Assembly (NCBI GenBank): GCA_937872225.1
Contig: CALMRZ010000028.1
Coordinates: 1 to 64,000 of the forward strand
Length of the DNA stretch: 64,000 nucleotides
Direction: 5' to 3'
Source of the DNA: an uncultured Spirochaetota bacterium
GTDB lineage: Bacteria > Spirochaetota > UBA4802 > UBA5550
The stretch's first letter is position 1. Every line of letters starts with the position of its first letter. Shown in pieces: positions 33,895 through 42,516 of this stretch. The position numbers were made by a program, and so were the translations under genes. The notes under the pieces were generated by a model. That model saw nothing but the letters and a program-made list of their open reading frames with translations, was not told where the DNA came from and did not search any database.

Positions 33895-34419
33895 ATGCAA
33901 CCAAATCTTGATAATTTAAAGAAGAAAATCCAGGAGAACCGTGATCTGATTGACCGGATCACCGTAAAGCTTCCCGGATTCAAGGGATACGTGGAAAAAG
34001 CCGAAAGCTACGCGGCCGACAAGATCGTCAGGGATCTGCTGGCTGACAGGATACTCGGTTTCAAGAACGAGGTGAACGCGAAGATGGTCGAACTGGAAAA
34101 GAAACAGCGGAGGGACAGTCTGGGCGACCTTGATTCACTCAGCCTTAAGATGGAAGCAATGATAAAGAAATGCCAGCACGCCGATTTCGGCAGGGCGGCC
34201 GCCCTGTCAAGCATGACCATTTCGGAGGACGACAAGAACAGGCTCCTGGAATATGACTGGAGGCTCATCTCTGCCCTTGACGGCATCGAGAAGAGCCTGG
34301 GAGAATTACGCAACGCGTCGGATGCTATCGGCACTGTCATCAGCGGCATTGGCGATGCGCTGCGGGCTTTTGAAAAGAACTTCGACGAACGAAAAAATGT
34401 ATTACTGGAGGTAATCTAA
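33895..34419 (+). CDS. Coiled-coil protein of the SPFH operon
   Basis: 174 residues from ATG 33895; a GTG three codons upstream is less likely. It is almost entirely helical with heptad-like runs (LDNLKKKIQENRDLIDRI; ILGFKNEVNAKMVELEKKQ) and no signal or membrane segment. By position it may play the role that PspA-type coiled-coil proteins play in similar SPFH/DUF4178 operons, but it is too short and unlike PspA in detail for that name. Its stop codon directly abuts the next start. Confidence 0.65.
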   Translation: MQPNLDNLKKKIQENRDLIDRITVKLPGFKGYVEKAESYAADKIVRDLLADRILGFKNEVNAKMVELEKKQRRDSLGDLDSLSLKMEAMIKKCQHADFGRAAALSSMTISEDDKNRLLEYDWRLISALDGIEKSLGELRNASDAIGTVISGIGDALRAFEKNFDERKNVLLEVI

Positions 34420-35538
34420 ATGGCATTGATTGATGTAGTCGAATGGAAAAACAAACAGGGCGAGGTGCTCTATCGCTTTCCTGAAAACGCCATCTCCATG
34501 GCGGCGCAGCTTATCGTCATGGAAAACCAGGAGGCTGTTTTCTTTCGCGAAGGCCGCGCCCTTGACAGCCTGGGCCCCGGCAGGCATACCCTGAAATCCG
34601 GTAACATCCCCATTCTGGAAAAGCTCGTGAACCTTCCCTTCGGCGGAAAGTCGCCGTTCCCCGCAGAGGTCTACTTCGTGAACAAGACCGAGATACCCAA
34701 CCTGAAATGGGGCACCAAGCAGCCCATCGACCTCCAGGACCCGGTCTATAACATAGCGGTGCCGATCCGCGCTTTCGGCAATTTCTCTATCAAGATCAAG
34801 GACACCAAGGCGTTCCTCACCATGGCCATCGGCACCTGGCAGGCCTACACCACCGAGGCGATAGAATCGACCATCCGCGACCAGGTCATACTTCCCAAAC
34901 TCTCCGACCTGATAGCGGAGTTCATGCTGAAGCAGAACGTCACCATTCTCAAACTCGCTCAGTACTACAACGAGATCGGCGTTTCGGGCAAGGCCAACAT
35001 CCTGGACGATTTCGCCAGCTACGGCCTTGAACTGGTGCGCTTCGCCGTCGAATCGATCAACGTGCCCCAGGAGGACGAGTCGGTCAAGCGACTCAAGAAG
35101 GCCCTGGCTGACAAGGCGGAGATCGGCATCATGGGACAGGACGACTACAAGATGAAGCGCACTTTCGACACCATGGAAAAGGCCGCCGGCAGCGACGGCA
35201 TGGCCGGCGGCATGATGGGAGCCGGCATGGGCGTGGGCATGGGACAGCAGATGGCCGGAATGATGGGGGCAGCCATGGGCGGCGCCCAGGGCGCAAAGGC
35301 CGTCTGCCCGCACTGCAACGCCCAGAACCAAGCCGGGGCGAAATTCTGCGCTTCGTGCGGCAAGGAAATGGTTGTGGCGGCCATGGCCTGTCCCAAGTGC
35401 AACGCCAAGATCCCGGCCAACTCCAAGTTCTGCCCCGAGTGCGGGGCCAGCACGGCCGGCGGCGCCTGCGTGAAGTGCGGGGCCAAGCTGCAGCCCGGGG
35501 CCAAGTTCTGCCCGGAATGCGGGGCCCAGCAGGGATAA
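34420..35538 (+). CDS. SPFH-domain protein with three C-terminal zinc ribbons
   Basis: 372 residues after GGAGG. Residues about 1-245 form a YdjI-like SPFH domain (GEVLYRFPENAISMAAQLIVMENQEAVFFREGRA; LKWGTKQPIDLQDPVYN; SFGNF-type core). A Gly/Met-rich linker (268-295) leads to three zinc ribbons, each CxxCx(10-12)CxxCG, ending KFCPECGAQQG. Such proteins lie at membranes in envelope-stress operons. There is no transmembrane segment; binding is probably peripheral through the SPFH domain. The following DUF4178 and DUF350 genes fit that context. Confidence 0.9.
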   Translation: MALIDVVEWKNKQGEVLYRFPENAISMAAQLIVMENQEAVFFREGRALDSLGPGRHTLKSGNIPILEKLVNLPFGGKSPFPAEVYFVNKTEIPNLKWGTKQPIDLQDPVYNIAVPIRAFGNFSIKIKDTKAFLTMAIGTWQAYTTEAIESTIRDQVILPKLSDLIAEFMLKQNVTILKLAQYYNEIGVSGKANILDDFASYGLELVRFAVESINVPQEDESVKRLKKALADKAEIGIMGQDDYKMKRTFDTMEKAAGSDGMAGGMMGAGMGVGMGQQMAGMMGAAMGGAQGAKAVCPHCNAQNQAGAKFCASCGKEMVVAAMACPKCNAKIPANSKFCPECGASTAGGACVKCGAKLQPGAKFCPECGAQQG

Positions 35539-35549
35539 ACGGTTAGGCC

Positions 35550-36149
35550 ATGGCAGCAGCGCAATGCGCCTCGTGCGGCGCCCCGGTGGAGATAAAGAAC
35601 AGGTTCAGCAAGGTCCTGGTCTGCTCGTACTGCGGCACCCACCTCAAGGTGACCGGCGACGGGTTCGACGCCGCCGGCAGGCACCCGAAGCTGGCGGAGT
35701 TCCCGTCGATCTTCCAGGTCGGGAGCAGGGGCACCATCCTGGGCAAGCCCTTCACCGCCCTGGGGCGGATGCGCTACAACTACCCGGGCGGGCATTTCGA
35801 CGAATGGTTCCTCGAGTACGACGGGGGCACCGCCTGGTTCACCGAGGACGAGGGGACCTATTCCCTCTTCACCGAGGTCGAGGAGGCGGTGGAGTTCCCC
35901 GATATCACCACGGTGCGGGCCGGCCAGAACGTGATGGTCGGCGATAAAAAGGTTATGGTCAAGGAAAAGGGGACGGCGGAGGTCGCCGGCGCCGAGGGAG
36001 AGCTTTCCTTTTATGTCGAGCCGGGCACCAAGGTTGTGTACATGGACGGGGTCTCTGAAGGGAAGAAGATCGCCATTGAGGCCACGGAAGACGAGATAGA
36101 GCTCTTCACCGGCAGGCCACTGCTGGCGAGGGATATAATAAAATCCTGA
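35550..36149 (+). CDS. DUF4178 protein with N-terminal zinc ribbon
   Basis: 199 residues. An N-terminal zinc ribbon (CASCGAPVEIKNRFSKVLVCSYCGT, Cys pairs near 6-9 and 29-32) is followed by a DUF4178 beta-domain: LGKPFTALGRMRYNYPGGHFDEWFLEYDGGTAWFTEDEG. DUF4178 domains recur in operons with SPFH or PspA proteins, DUF350 proteins and aminopropyltransferases; their biochemical role is not established. It is soluble and lies 11 bp after the SPFH gene. Confidence 0.85.
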   Translation: MAAAQCASCGAPVEIKNRFSKVLVCSYCGTHLKVTGDGFDAAGRHPKLAEFPSIFQVGSRGTILGKPFTALGRMRYNYPGGHFDEWFLEYDGGTAWFTEDEGTYSLFTEVEEAVEFPDITTVRAGQNVMVGDKKVMVKEKGTAEVAGAEGELSFYVEPGTKVVYMDGVSEGKKIAIEATEDEIELFTGRPLLARDIIKS

Positions 36150-36174
36150 TACTGACGATCCATCCGAGGATTGA

Positions 36175-37575
36175 ATGGAAACCGATAATCCGGAACTGAA
36201 GGCGTTGAAATGCTCCAAGTGCGGCGGCGGCCTGGTCAAGAGCTACCGGTCCGAGTACGACGATGAAGAGGAGGAGAATGTCAGCGTTCCCATCGGCAAG
36301 TGCTCCTCCTGCGGGCAGGAGTATGACCGGAAAACTGAAGAATACTACGGGCTTTTCGCCGATGACCTTGCCGCAGACAAGGACAATTCCGTGTTCAAGC
36401 TCGGCGTCAAGGGGACGCTGAAGGGCGTTGAGTACGAGATCATCGGCAGGATACGCTACCAGGACGAGGACGAGTGGGAAAAATGCACCTGGGACGAATG
36501 GTTCGCCGTGGCGTCCGACGGCTCCTACCACTACTTCGTCGAGGAGGAAGGAGAAATCCATTCCTACGAGGATTACACGCCCCAGTCGGTCGACCTTGAA
36601 TCTGACCCGTCCTCGATAGAATTCGAAGGGAAAAAGATATCAAAAGACGGGGCCTACGTGGGCCGCATCGTGTTCGCCGAGGGCGAGCTTCCCTGGAAGC
36701 CGGAGATCGGCGAGCCCGCCACCATGTACGATTTCAAGAAGGACGGCGCTAAGTTCACCATCGAGCAGTCGGAGGGGGAAGTTTCCATTACGAAGGGCGA
36801 AAAGCTCTCGTACCATGATGTCGTTGCGGCCTTCGGCGGCGAGGAACACAAGAAGCTGTTCAATGAAACCGTAACGAAACGGAAGAACTACAGGCTCAAG
36901 GCGGTGCTCTACGCCGTAGCTTCCGCTGCGGTATTGGCCCTCGCGGTGGTAAACTGCCTCACCACGGCGCCCGTTGCCGGCGTCATGAAAAACAAATACG
37001 ATCTGGCCGCCAATGTCCCCGTCAGTGAAGGGGGGCAGAACATGTACCAGAGCGAGGTCCTCTACGGGCCCTTTGAATTGAGCAAAGGCGACGCTCTGTA
37101 TGCGGCCCGGGTGTTCGTCGATGATTCGATACAGAAAATGAGCCTGGAATGGCAGTCCTTCCGGTTCCTGCTGGTTCCCGAAGACCGGCTCCTCAAGGCG
37201 GTCAATCACCAGATGACCCCGGCGGCCCTGAAGGACCTCTTCGACGAGGTGGACGCCATCCGGGAACCGGTGGAGTGCTACACCTTCAGCGGCGATTTCT
37301 GGGACGAGGAGGGGACCGACGACGAGGGCTACTGGCACGAAAGCGACCTTTCCGTGGAGGATGATTTCGTCCTGGAGAAGGCCGGCAGATATTACGCCTA
37401 CCTTGAGATGACCAGCCAGAAGCCCCGCGCCACCGCGTCCATAGGCCTGGAGCTGACGCGGGTGAAGAGCTATCGCTATTATATCATCGTGATGGTCGTC
37501 CTTGCCGGACTTTCCTTCTGGAACCGGGCTAAGGCGCGGACGTTCAACGCGATGCCCTTTGACGTCGCGGGATAG
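36175..37575 (+). CDS. DUF4178 protein with zinc ribbon and membrane-anchored C-terminal domain
   Basis: 466 residues. A zinc ribbon (CSKCGG and CSSCGQ) and DUF4178 domain (VKGTLKGVEYEIIGRIRYQDEDEWEKCTWDEWF) precede two transmembrane helices at about 242-262 and 435-455. The loop between them (about 265-430) is an exported beta-rich domain, so the zinc ribbon and DUF4178 parts are probably cytoplasmic. It is a larger paralogue of the preceding gene, likely a membrane partner of the SPFH protein. It is followed by a small exported protein gene. Confidence 0.8.
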   Translation: METDNPELKALKCSKCGGGLVKSYRSEYDDEEEENVSVPIGKCSSCGQEYDRKTEEYYGLFADDLAADKDNSVFKLGVKGTLKGVEYEIIGRIRYQDEDEWEKCTWDEWFAVASDGSYHYFVEEEGEIHSYEDYTPQSVDLESDPSSIEFEGKKISKDGAYVGRIVFAEGELPWKPEIGEPATMYDFKKDGAKFTIEQSEGEVSITKGEKLSYHDVVAAFGGEEHKKLFNETVTKRKNYRLKAVLYAVASAAVLALAVVNCLTTAPVAGVMKNKYDLAANVPVSEGGQNMYQSEVLYGPFELSKGDALYAARVFVDDSIQKMSLEWQSFRFLLVPEDRLLKAVNHQMTPAALKDLFDEVDAIREPVECYTFSGDFWDEEGTDDEGYWHESDLSVEDDFVLEKAGRYYAYLEMTSQKPRATASIGLELTRVKSYRYYIIVMVVLAGLSFWNRAKARTFNAMPFDVAG

Positions 37576-37589
37576 GGGGAGGCAGGGAG

Positions 37590-37775
37590 ATGATACGGAG
37601 CATACTTATTGCGGCATTGCTGATGGGAGGCGGGTTCTTCGCGTCCGCATTCAATGTGGGATATTCAACGGCGGGACAGAAATACATCGCCAAGCACCGG
37701 GACGAGCGGAAGTCTCTCAGGCCCGGGTATTATTACGGACGTCCCGGTTACGGCGGCTTCAGGGGCGGGAAATAA
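37590..37775 (+). CDS. Small exported Gly/Tyr-rich protein
   Basis: 61 residues after a GGGAG site. A signal-like helix (MIRSILIAALLMGGGFFASAF) is followed by a basic, Gly/Tyr/Arg-rich tail (RPGYYYGRPGYGGFRGGK). No known domain. Position and spacing place it inside the SPFH operon. Its small size leaves some doubt that it is translated. Confidence 0.55.
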   Translation: MIRSILIAALLMGGGFFASAFNVGYSTAGQKYIAKHRDERKSLRPGYYYGRPGYGGFRGGK

Positions 37776-37862
37776 TTACGGCTATACTGCGGATTCCCCG
37801 CTTCCATCGGCTGCGGGGCATATATCATTACACTGCGATCAATACCAGGAGGAAACGCTACT

Positions 37863-38153
37863 ATGAATTGGGGAAGCTTGCTGCACGGGATAATCGACAC
37901 CGCCATTTACAGCCTTGTGGGGATCATCATGATGGGGATCGGCATATTCATTGTCATCATGATATCTCCTTTTTCGGTCAAGAAGGAGATTGAAGACGAC
38001 CAGAACGTGGCCCTGGGCCTCATCATGGGGTCGATCATCATCGGTATATCCATCATCATTGCCGGTGTGCTGATGTCCCCCGGCGGCGACTACCTGAAGA
38101 AAAAGATCGGCCCGGCAACGGATGTAAAAATCGAAGAGAAAGCCGACAAGTAG
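37863..38153 (+). CDS. DUF350 membrane protein
   Basis: 96 residues with AGGAGG upstream. Two transmembrane helices (about 13-34 and 49-72) surround the conserved ISPFSVKKEIEDDQNVALGLIMGSIIIGISIIIAG, typical of one DUF350 unit (YjfL family). DUF350 genes accompany aminopropyltransferases and SPFH or PspA genes in many genomes; function unknown. It lies 9 bp before the aminopropyltransferase gene, so coupling is likely. Confidence 0.85.
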   Translation: MNWGSLLHGIIDTAIYSLVGIIMMGIGIFIVIMISPFSVKKEIEDDQNVALGLIMGSIIIGISIIIAGVLMSPGGDYLKKKIGPATDVKIEEKADK

Positions 38154-38162
38154 AGACTTCCG

Positions 38163-39692
38163 GTGAAAAATGAGATGAGAAGACTGGAACAGAGGATACT
38201 TCTATTCTCTGTTTTTTTTCTGTCCCTGTGCGGGATAATTTACGAACTGGTCCTGGGTTCACTGGCGACCTACCTCCTGGGAAACCCGGTGCAGCAGTAT
38301 TCCATAACCATCGGCTTTTTCCTGAGCTCCATGGGCCTGGGCTCCTACCTCTCGCGGTTCTTGACCAGGGACATGTTAAAAAACTTCATCATGATCGAGG
38401 TCGCCCTCGGCTTTGTGGGCGGCCTTTCGGTATTGATACTCAGCTACCTGTTTTCCTTCTCCGCGACCTACTACATGCTGCATATCTTTTTTCTGATCGT
38501 CATCGGGACCCTGGTCGGCCTGGAAATCCCCATCATAACCCGCGTCCTGAAGAGGTACGGCTCCCTGAAGGACATACTGTCCAACGTGCTTTCCCTCGAT
38601 TACATCGGCGGGCTTGCGGGGTCTCTCCTGTTCCCGCTCCTTCTCTTTCCCTTCCTGGGGAGGATGCTCACCAGCGTCATCATCGGTGCCCTCAACATCC
38701 TGGTGGCGATCGTCATCATCATCAAGATAGATTATGAGAACAGGCGGAAAACGGACCTGCTCATCCCGATGGCCGTTTTCATCCTTCTGCTCGGCATGGC
38801 GGCGTCTTCCGACCGCATCAACACGATACTGCAGAAGCGGCTCTATTACGACGATATCGTTTTTTCCAAGCGGTCCCGGCACCAGGAGATCGTGATGACG
38901 AGGAACGACGCCGATTTCCGCCTCTACCTCGACGGATCCCTTCAGTTTTCATCGGTCGATGAGTACCGGTATCACGAGATGCTGGTCTTTCCCTCGCTGG
39001 CGATTCACAAAAGCGCGAACAAGCGGGTCTTGGTCCTCGGCGGCGGGGACGGCCTCGCGGTGAGGGAGATACTGAAGTGCAGGGACGTGGCCGCCGTAAC
39101 CCTGGTTGAGCTGGACCCGGCAATGATCGACCTGGCGAAGAAGAATTCCTCCCTGCGGGTGCTGAACGGCGACTCCCTGGATGATCCCCGCGTTTCCGTC
39201 GTCGTGGGCGACGCCTACGCGTACCTCGTTGGAAACAGGAAGAAATATGACGTGATCATCGCTGATTTCCCCGATCCCCATGACGAGACGATATCGAAGC
39301 TTTACACGGTGGAATTCTACATGCTCCTGCGCCGGTCACTTGGGCGCGGGGGGGTATTTGTCACCCAGTCGACATCGCCCCTGTTCGCGCGGGAGGCCTT
39401 CTGGTGCATACACCATACCATGAAAAAGGTCTTCGGCTCGGTCACGGCCTATCATGTCTACGTCCCGTCCTTCGGGGACTGGGGATTCAACATGGCGTCC
39501 GAGGGGGCCCCTCTCGCCGCCCCGGTCGGCGGTCCGGCGCCGGGCCTGAAATATTATACCGCTGAAACCTTCAGGGAATCCCTCCATTTCCCCATGGATT
39601 CCTCGGCCACATTGACGGATATCAATACCTTCAACAAGCCGGTGCTCTACAGCTATTACCTGAAGGGATGGAAGTATTACACGGAGATGTGA
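38163..39692 (+). CDS. Membrane-bound aminopropyltransferase (spermidine synthase-like)
   Basis: 509 residues from GTG 38163; ATG 38175 is the alternative. About six transmembrane helices (residues 12-220) are fused to a spermidine-synthase-type domain (about 225-500). The decarboxylated-SAM fold shows RVLVLGGGDGLAVREILKC, VTLVELDPAMIDLAKK and DVIIADFPDPHDETISKLYTVEFY, the last containing the catalytic and putrescine-site region. It would transfer an aminopropyl group to a polyamine or other acceptor at the membrane. No SAM decarboxylase gene lies nearby, so the substrate is uncertain. Confidence 0.85.
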   Translation: MKNEMRRLEQRILLFSVFFLSLCGIIYELVLGSLATYLLGNPVQQYSITIGFFLSSMGLGSYLSRFLTRDMLKNFIMIEVALGFVGGLSVLILSYLFSFSATYYMLHIFFLIVIGTLVGLEIPIITRVLKRYGSLKDILSNVLSLDYIGGLAGSLLFPLLLFPFLGRMLTSVIIGALNILVAIVIIIKIDYENRRKTDLLIPMAVFILLLGMAASSDRINTILQKRLYYDDIVFSKRSRHQEIVMTRNDADFRLYLDGSLQFSSVDEYRYHEMLVFPSLAIHKSANKRVLVLGGGDGLAVREILKCRDVAAVTLVELDPAMIDLAKKNSSLRVLNGDSLDDPRVSVVVGDAYAYLVGNRKKYDVIIADFPDPHDETISKLYTVEFYMLLRRSLGRGGVFVTQSTSPLFAREAFWCIHHTMKKVFGSVTAYHVYVPSFGDWGFNMASEGAPLAAPVGGPAPGLKYYTAETFRESLHFPMDSSATLTDINTFNKPVLYSYYLKGWKYYTEM

Positions 39693-39698
39693 CCGCCT

Positions 39699-40607
39699 AT
39701 GAAAAAAAGAGGGGAACTGAATTTTGACCTGAAACAGCTGCGCTCGTTCATGGAAGTGCTGAACGAAAACAGTTTTACCAGGGCGTCACGGAAGCTCAGG
39801 GTGGGTCAGGCCACCATCAGCCATCATATTATGCTGCTGGAGAAGGCCCTGGGGGTGAAGCTCGTCAACCGCACCGCCCGCGACGTGTCGGCGACCGAAG
39901 AAGGCAGGGTCTTCCGGACTTTCTGCGAAAAGCTCTTCAAGAACATCGAATCCGTGAGGGCCGATCTTGACCGCGGGGCGCGGTCGGGCACGACCAGGAT
40001 AGCGGCAAGCTCCATTCCGGCCGCCTATATCCTCCCCGGCATACTGGCGGCGGTGAGGCGGGAATTTCCCGGCGTCACGTACCGGCTCCAGGTCACCGAC
40101 AGCAGGGAGGCGGTGGAGATGGTGAAGGAAGGGAGCGCCGATGTCGGAATCGTGGGCAAGGAGCACCGGCACCCGTCCCTGTTGTACACTCCCTTCTGCA
40201 GTGATGAAATCGTCCTGGTGGGACCGAAGGGGAGCCCCGCAGCGATCAGCGTGGCAGAGCTGACCGGCATGCCCCTCATAATACGCGAGGCCGGCTCCGG
40301 CACCAGGAAGAGCAGCGAAGAGGCCCTGGGGAGGCAGGGCGTCACGCCGTCGGCCCTCCAGGTGGTGCTGGAATCCTCGTCGACGGAAAGCATAAAGGAG
40401 TCGATAGCGGCGGGGCTCGGCGTTTCCTTCCTGTCGCGACTTGCGGTTCAGCAGGAGAAAAGGGCAAAATCCCTCACCGTGATCGGAGTTAAGGGGCTTG
40501 CTATACAAAGGTCGTTTTATTTCGTTCACGGCGGCAGCAGACAGCTGTCGAGGGCAGCGCAATTGCTCCTTGATTCGTTGATCGAATTCGGGAAAATGCG
40601 TGATTGA
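39699..40607 (+). CDS. LysR-family transcriptional regulator
   Basis: 302 residues. An N-terminal winged helix-turn-helix (FDLKQLRSFMEVLNENSFTRASRKLRVGQATISHHI) is followed by the two-lobed inducer-binding domain (GTTRIAASSIPAAYILPGIL to the C-terminus). It starts 7 bp after the aminopropyltransferase gene, in the same direction, which is unusual because LysR genes are often divergent from their targets. It may sense a metabolite of that operon. No operator was identified. Confidence 0.9.
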   Translation: MKKRGELNFDLKQLRSFMEVLNENSFTRASRKLRVGQATISHHIMLLEKALGVKLVNRTARDVSATEEGRVFRTFCEKLFKNIESVRADLDRGARSGTTRIAASSIPAAYILPGILAAVRREFPGVTYRLQVTDSREAVEMVKEGSADVGIVGKEHRHPSLLYTPFCSDEIVLVGPKGSPAAISVAELTGMPLIIREAGSGTRKSSEEALGRQGVTPSALQVVLESSSTESIKESIAAGLGVSFLSRLAVQQEKRAKSLTVIGVKGLAIQRSFYFVHGGSRQLSRAAQLLLDSLIEFGKMRD

Positions 40608-40651
40608 CAGGGAGGGGTGATCCGGCTGAATTACTTCAGCCGGAAACGCGG

Positions 40652-40840
40652 TTAAACGGCCTTTAAAACCTTGCCTGAACGAATGCAGCGGGTGCAGACG
40701 TATTTCCTCACAGCGCGGTTGTCCTCAAGGACTTTTATCCTCTTGACGTTTGCATGCCAGATCTTCTTGGTCTTCTTGTTGGAGTGGCTGACGTTGTTAC
40801 CTATCTGTATCGCCTTGCCGCAAACTTCACATTTAGCCAT
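40652..40840 (-). CDS. rpmB: 50S ribosomal protein L28
   Basis: 62 residues from ATG 40840, with AAAGGAAA upstream; the frame runs further up but family length fixes the start. MAKCEVCGKAIQIGNNVSHSNKKTKKIWHAN and the second pair CTRC give the four zinc ligands of the zinc-binding (C+) form. It is monocistronic, and the reverse strand of a composite repeat lies upstream. Confidence 0.95.
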   Translation of the reverse strand: MAKCEVCGKAIQIGNNVSHSNKKTKKIWHANVKRIKVLEDNRAVRKYVCTRCIRSGKVLKAV

Positions 40841-40990
40841 GGCTGTTTCCTTTCTCGCTTGTTGATTGGCCACACCGGGAATCCCGGCGGCCCCGCATGT
40901 GTCATTATTAATATGGAATGACACTATTATTTCACCGCTTTTTTTTTCAAGCACTTTTTTATGCAGTGCCCTTGTCAGGGCGAGACTTCG

Positions 40991-41597
40991 ACCGGGATCC
41001 GGGCGGGATTATGCGAGAGGGAAGGACACTCCGTCCTTCCCTCTCGCGCACTCCCATCCCGGTCGCTCAGGCGCCGCGATGGGCTTGAGGTTATAGTGTT
41101 AGTGCATTTTATTGATGTGCTGTTTGGTGTAAATTCGTTGCCTTTTCACGCTGCTTTATCGGGCGATGCAATATTTCTTCACCGCTTATCGTGGGTTCCG
41201 GCTCCATCCTCGGCGCGTTTTTATTTGAACCCGGGCATCCATGCCCGGCTTTTTTAAAGATCTTTCTCATGAAATAATTTTAGGGATATACACTTATACT
41301 TATATACTTACAAGTCGCCGTGCAGGAAGCACGGCGGTGCGAGGATGCCACAGGAGGTGGCTTCCGGAGCGAAAGCCATCAGTATCGTATTACATTCTTA
41401 AAAAACTTAACATTATAACAATCCAGTAAAAAACAGATAAACCTGGAAATTACAAACAACATCAATACTAAGCCCCCGCCGGCGTTGAGGCGGCGAGGGT
41501 GGCGGGGGTACGGGGGGAGGAGGTAGCCGCGGTGCTACCTCCTCCCCCGAATAAGTCCCGACCCGGTCCGGGGCACATGAAAGACCGACTCTCGGTC
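40991..41597. repeat. Composite nested inverted-repeat element, copy 2
   Basis: About 607 bp in the divergent gap 40841-41694. It holds a terminal ACCGG-gat-CCGG hairpin (40991), 15-bp hairpin GCGAGAGGGAAGGAC and complement (41013-41047), conserved box (CGGTCGCTCAGGCGCCGCGA), about 220 bp of unrelated sequence, the covarying hairpin pair (41316-41336 and 41347-41361), an inverted box, a second long hairpin (41513-41548) and terminal hairpin GACCG-actct-CGGTC (41583-41597). The two triloop hairpins of copies 1 and 3 are missing, and the left inner pair is not recognisable. The rest of the gap has no supported gene. Confidence 0.8.
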
Positions 41598-41694
41598 AAA
41601 GAGATGGGATTCTTTTTATAATAATTCTCTTGACTGATATGAGAAAAATTTCATTTCATATAAAATTAAAGACATTCCATGTAATGGTATAACC

Positions 41695-41889
41695 ATGAAA
41701 ATAACAAAATCAACAAAAGCCCCCGACGCAATAAAACAATCCCCGAATATCATGAAGGTATTCAAAAAATACGACCTCTACTGCCCCCGGTGCAAGGGAA
41801 TCGGCGAGGACACGGTGGAAAAAATCGCCATCTGCAACGGCATGGACGTGCAGGCCTTCGTGGACGAGCTCAACAGCGCGCTGGAATGA
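41695..41889 (+). CDS. DUF1858-like small redox protein
   Basis: 64-residue protein resembling the DUF1858 domain: PDAIKQSPNIMKVFKKYDLYCPRCKGIGEDTVEKIAICNGMD, with a CPRC pair at about residues 30-33. It lies 1 bp before the rsmD start, so translation is coupled, although no functional link to 16S methylation is known. It may belong to a wider redox set with the other DUF1858 protein at 16338. Confidence 0.75.
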   Translation: MKITKSTKAPDAIKQSPNIMKVFKKYDLYCPRCKGIGEDTVEKIAICNGMDVQAFVDELNSALE

Positions 41890-41890
41890 A

Positions 41891-42472
41891 ATGGGCGGCA
41901 TACGGGTAACAGCCGGCGCACTGAAAGGGAGATTGATCCCCTTCGACAACCGGAAATTCGACGATGCCGACATCACGCCCCAGAAGGTGAAGGGCGCGAT
42001 TTTTTCCATGATCGGCGAGTGGCTCAATGGCAAGGGATTTCTCGACCTTTTCGCCGGATCCGGCCAGATCGGCATCGAGGCCCTCAGCAGGGGCGCGGAC
42101 CCGGTCGTCTTCAATGACACAGACTATAAACGTGTCCAATTCATGAAAGCCTGCCTCGATGGATTTGGCCTTGAGAAAGTTCCACTTGTGCTGAATCTTT
42201 CCGCTGACAGGGCACTGGCCTTTCTTAAGTCCAGAGGCCATACCTTTGACTATATATTCCTTGACCCTCCCTATGTGAAAGCGAGGGAAGGGGTTTCCTA
42301 TCATCGGGAGCTGGTAAAAGCGATAGCTGACTCGGGGGTGCTTTCGGAAAAAGGCGAGATCATCATACAGCATTTCAGCGGCAACACCATGGATGGGGGG
42401 ATAGGTCCCTATCACCACAAGGCCACGAAAGTATATGGCAAGACGGCGCTGACGGTTTATTCGCCTCATTAA
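41891..42472 (+). CDS. rsmD: 16S rRNA (guanine966-N2)-methyltransferase
   Basis: 193-residue RsmD-family protein that methylates G966 of 16S rRNA using SAM. The N-terminal IRVTAGALKGRLIPF, motif I FLDLFAGSGQIGIEALSRGA and catalytic motif IV DYIFLDPPY are all present. It has normal length. The start overlaps the previous gene's end region (ATGAAATG). Confidence 0.9.
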   Translation: MGGIRVTAGALKGRLIPFDNRKFDDADITPQKVKGAIFSMIGEWLNGKGFLDLFAGSGQIGIEALSRGADPVVFNDTDYKRVQFMKACLDGFGLEKVPLVLNLSADRALAFLKSRGHTFDYIFLDPPYVKAREGVSYHRELVKAIADSGVLSEKGEIIIQHFSGNTMDGGIGPYHHKATKVYGKTALTVYSPH

Positions 42473-42516
42473 AAGATATTTCATTACTGGATTCTGATTA
42501 ACAAGGAGATTCTCTA

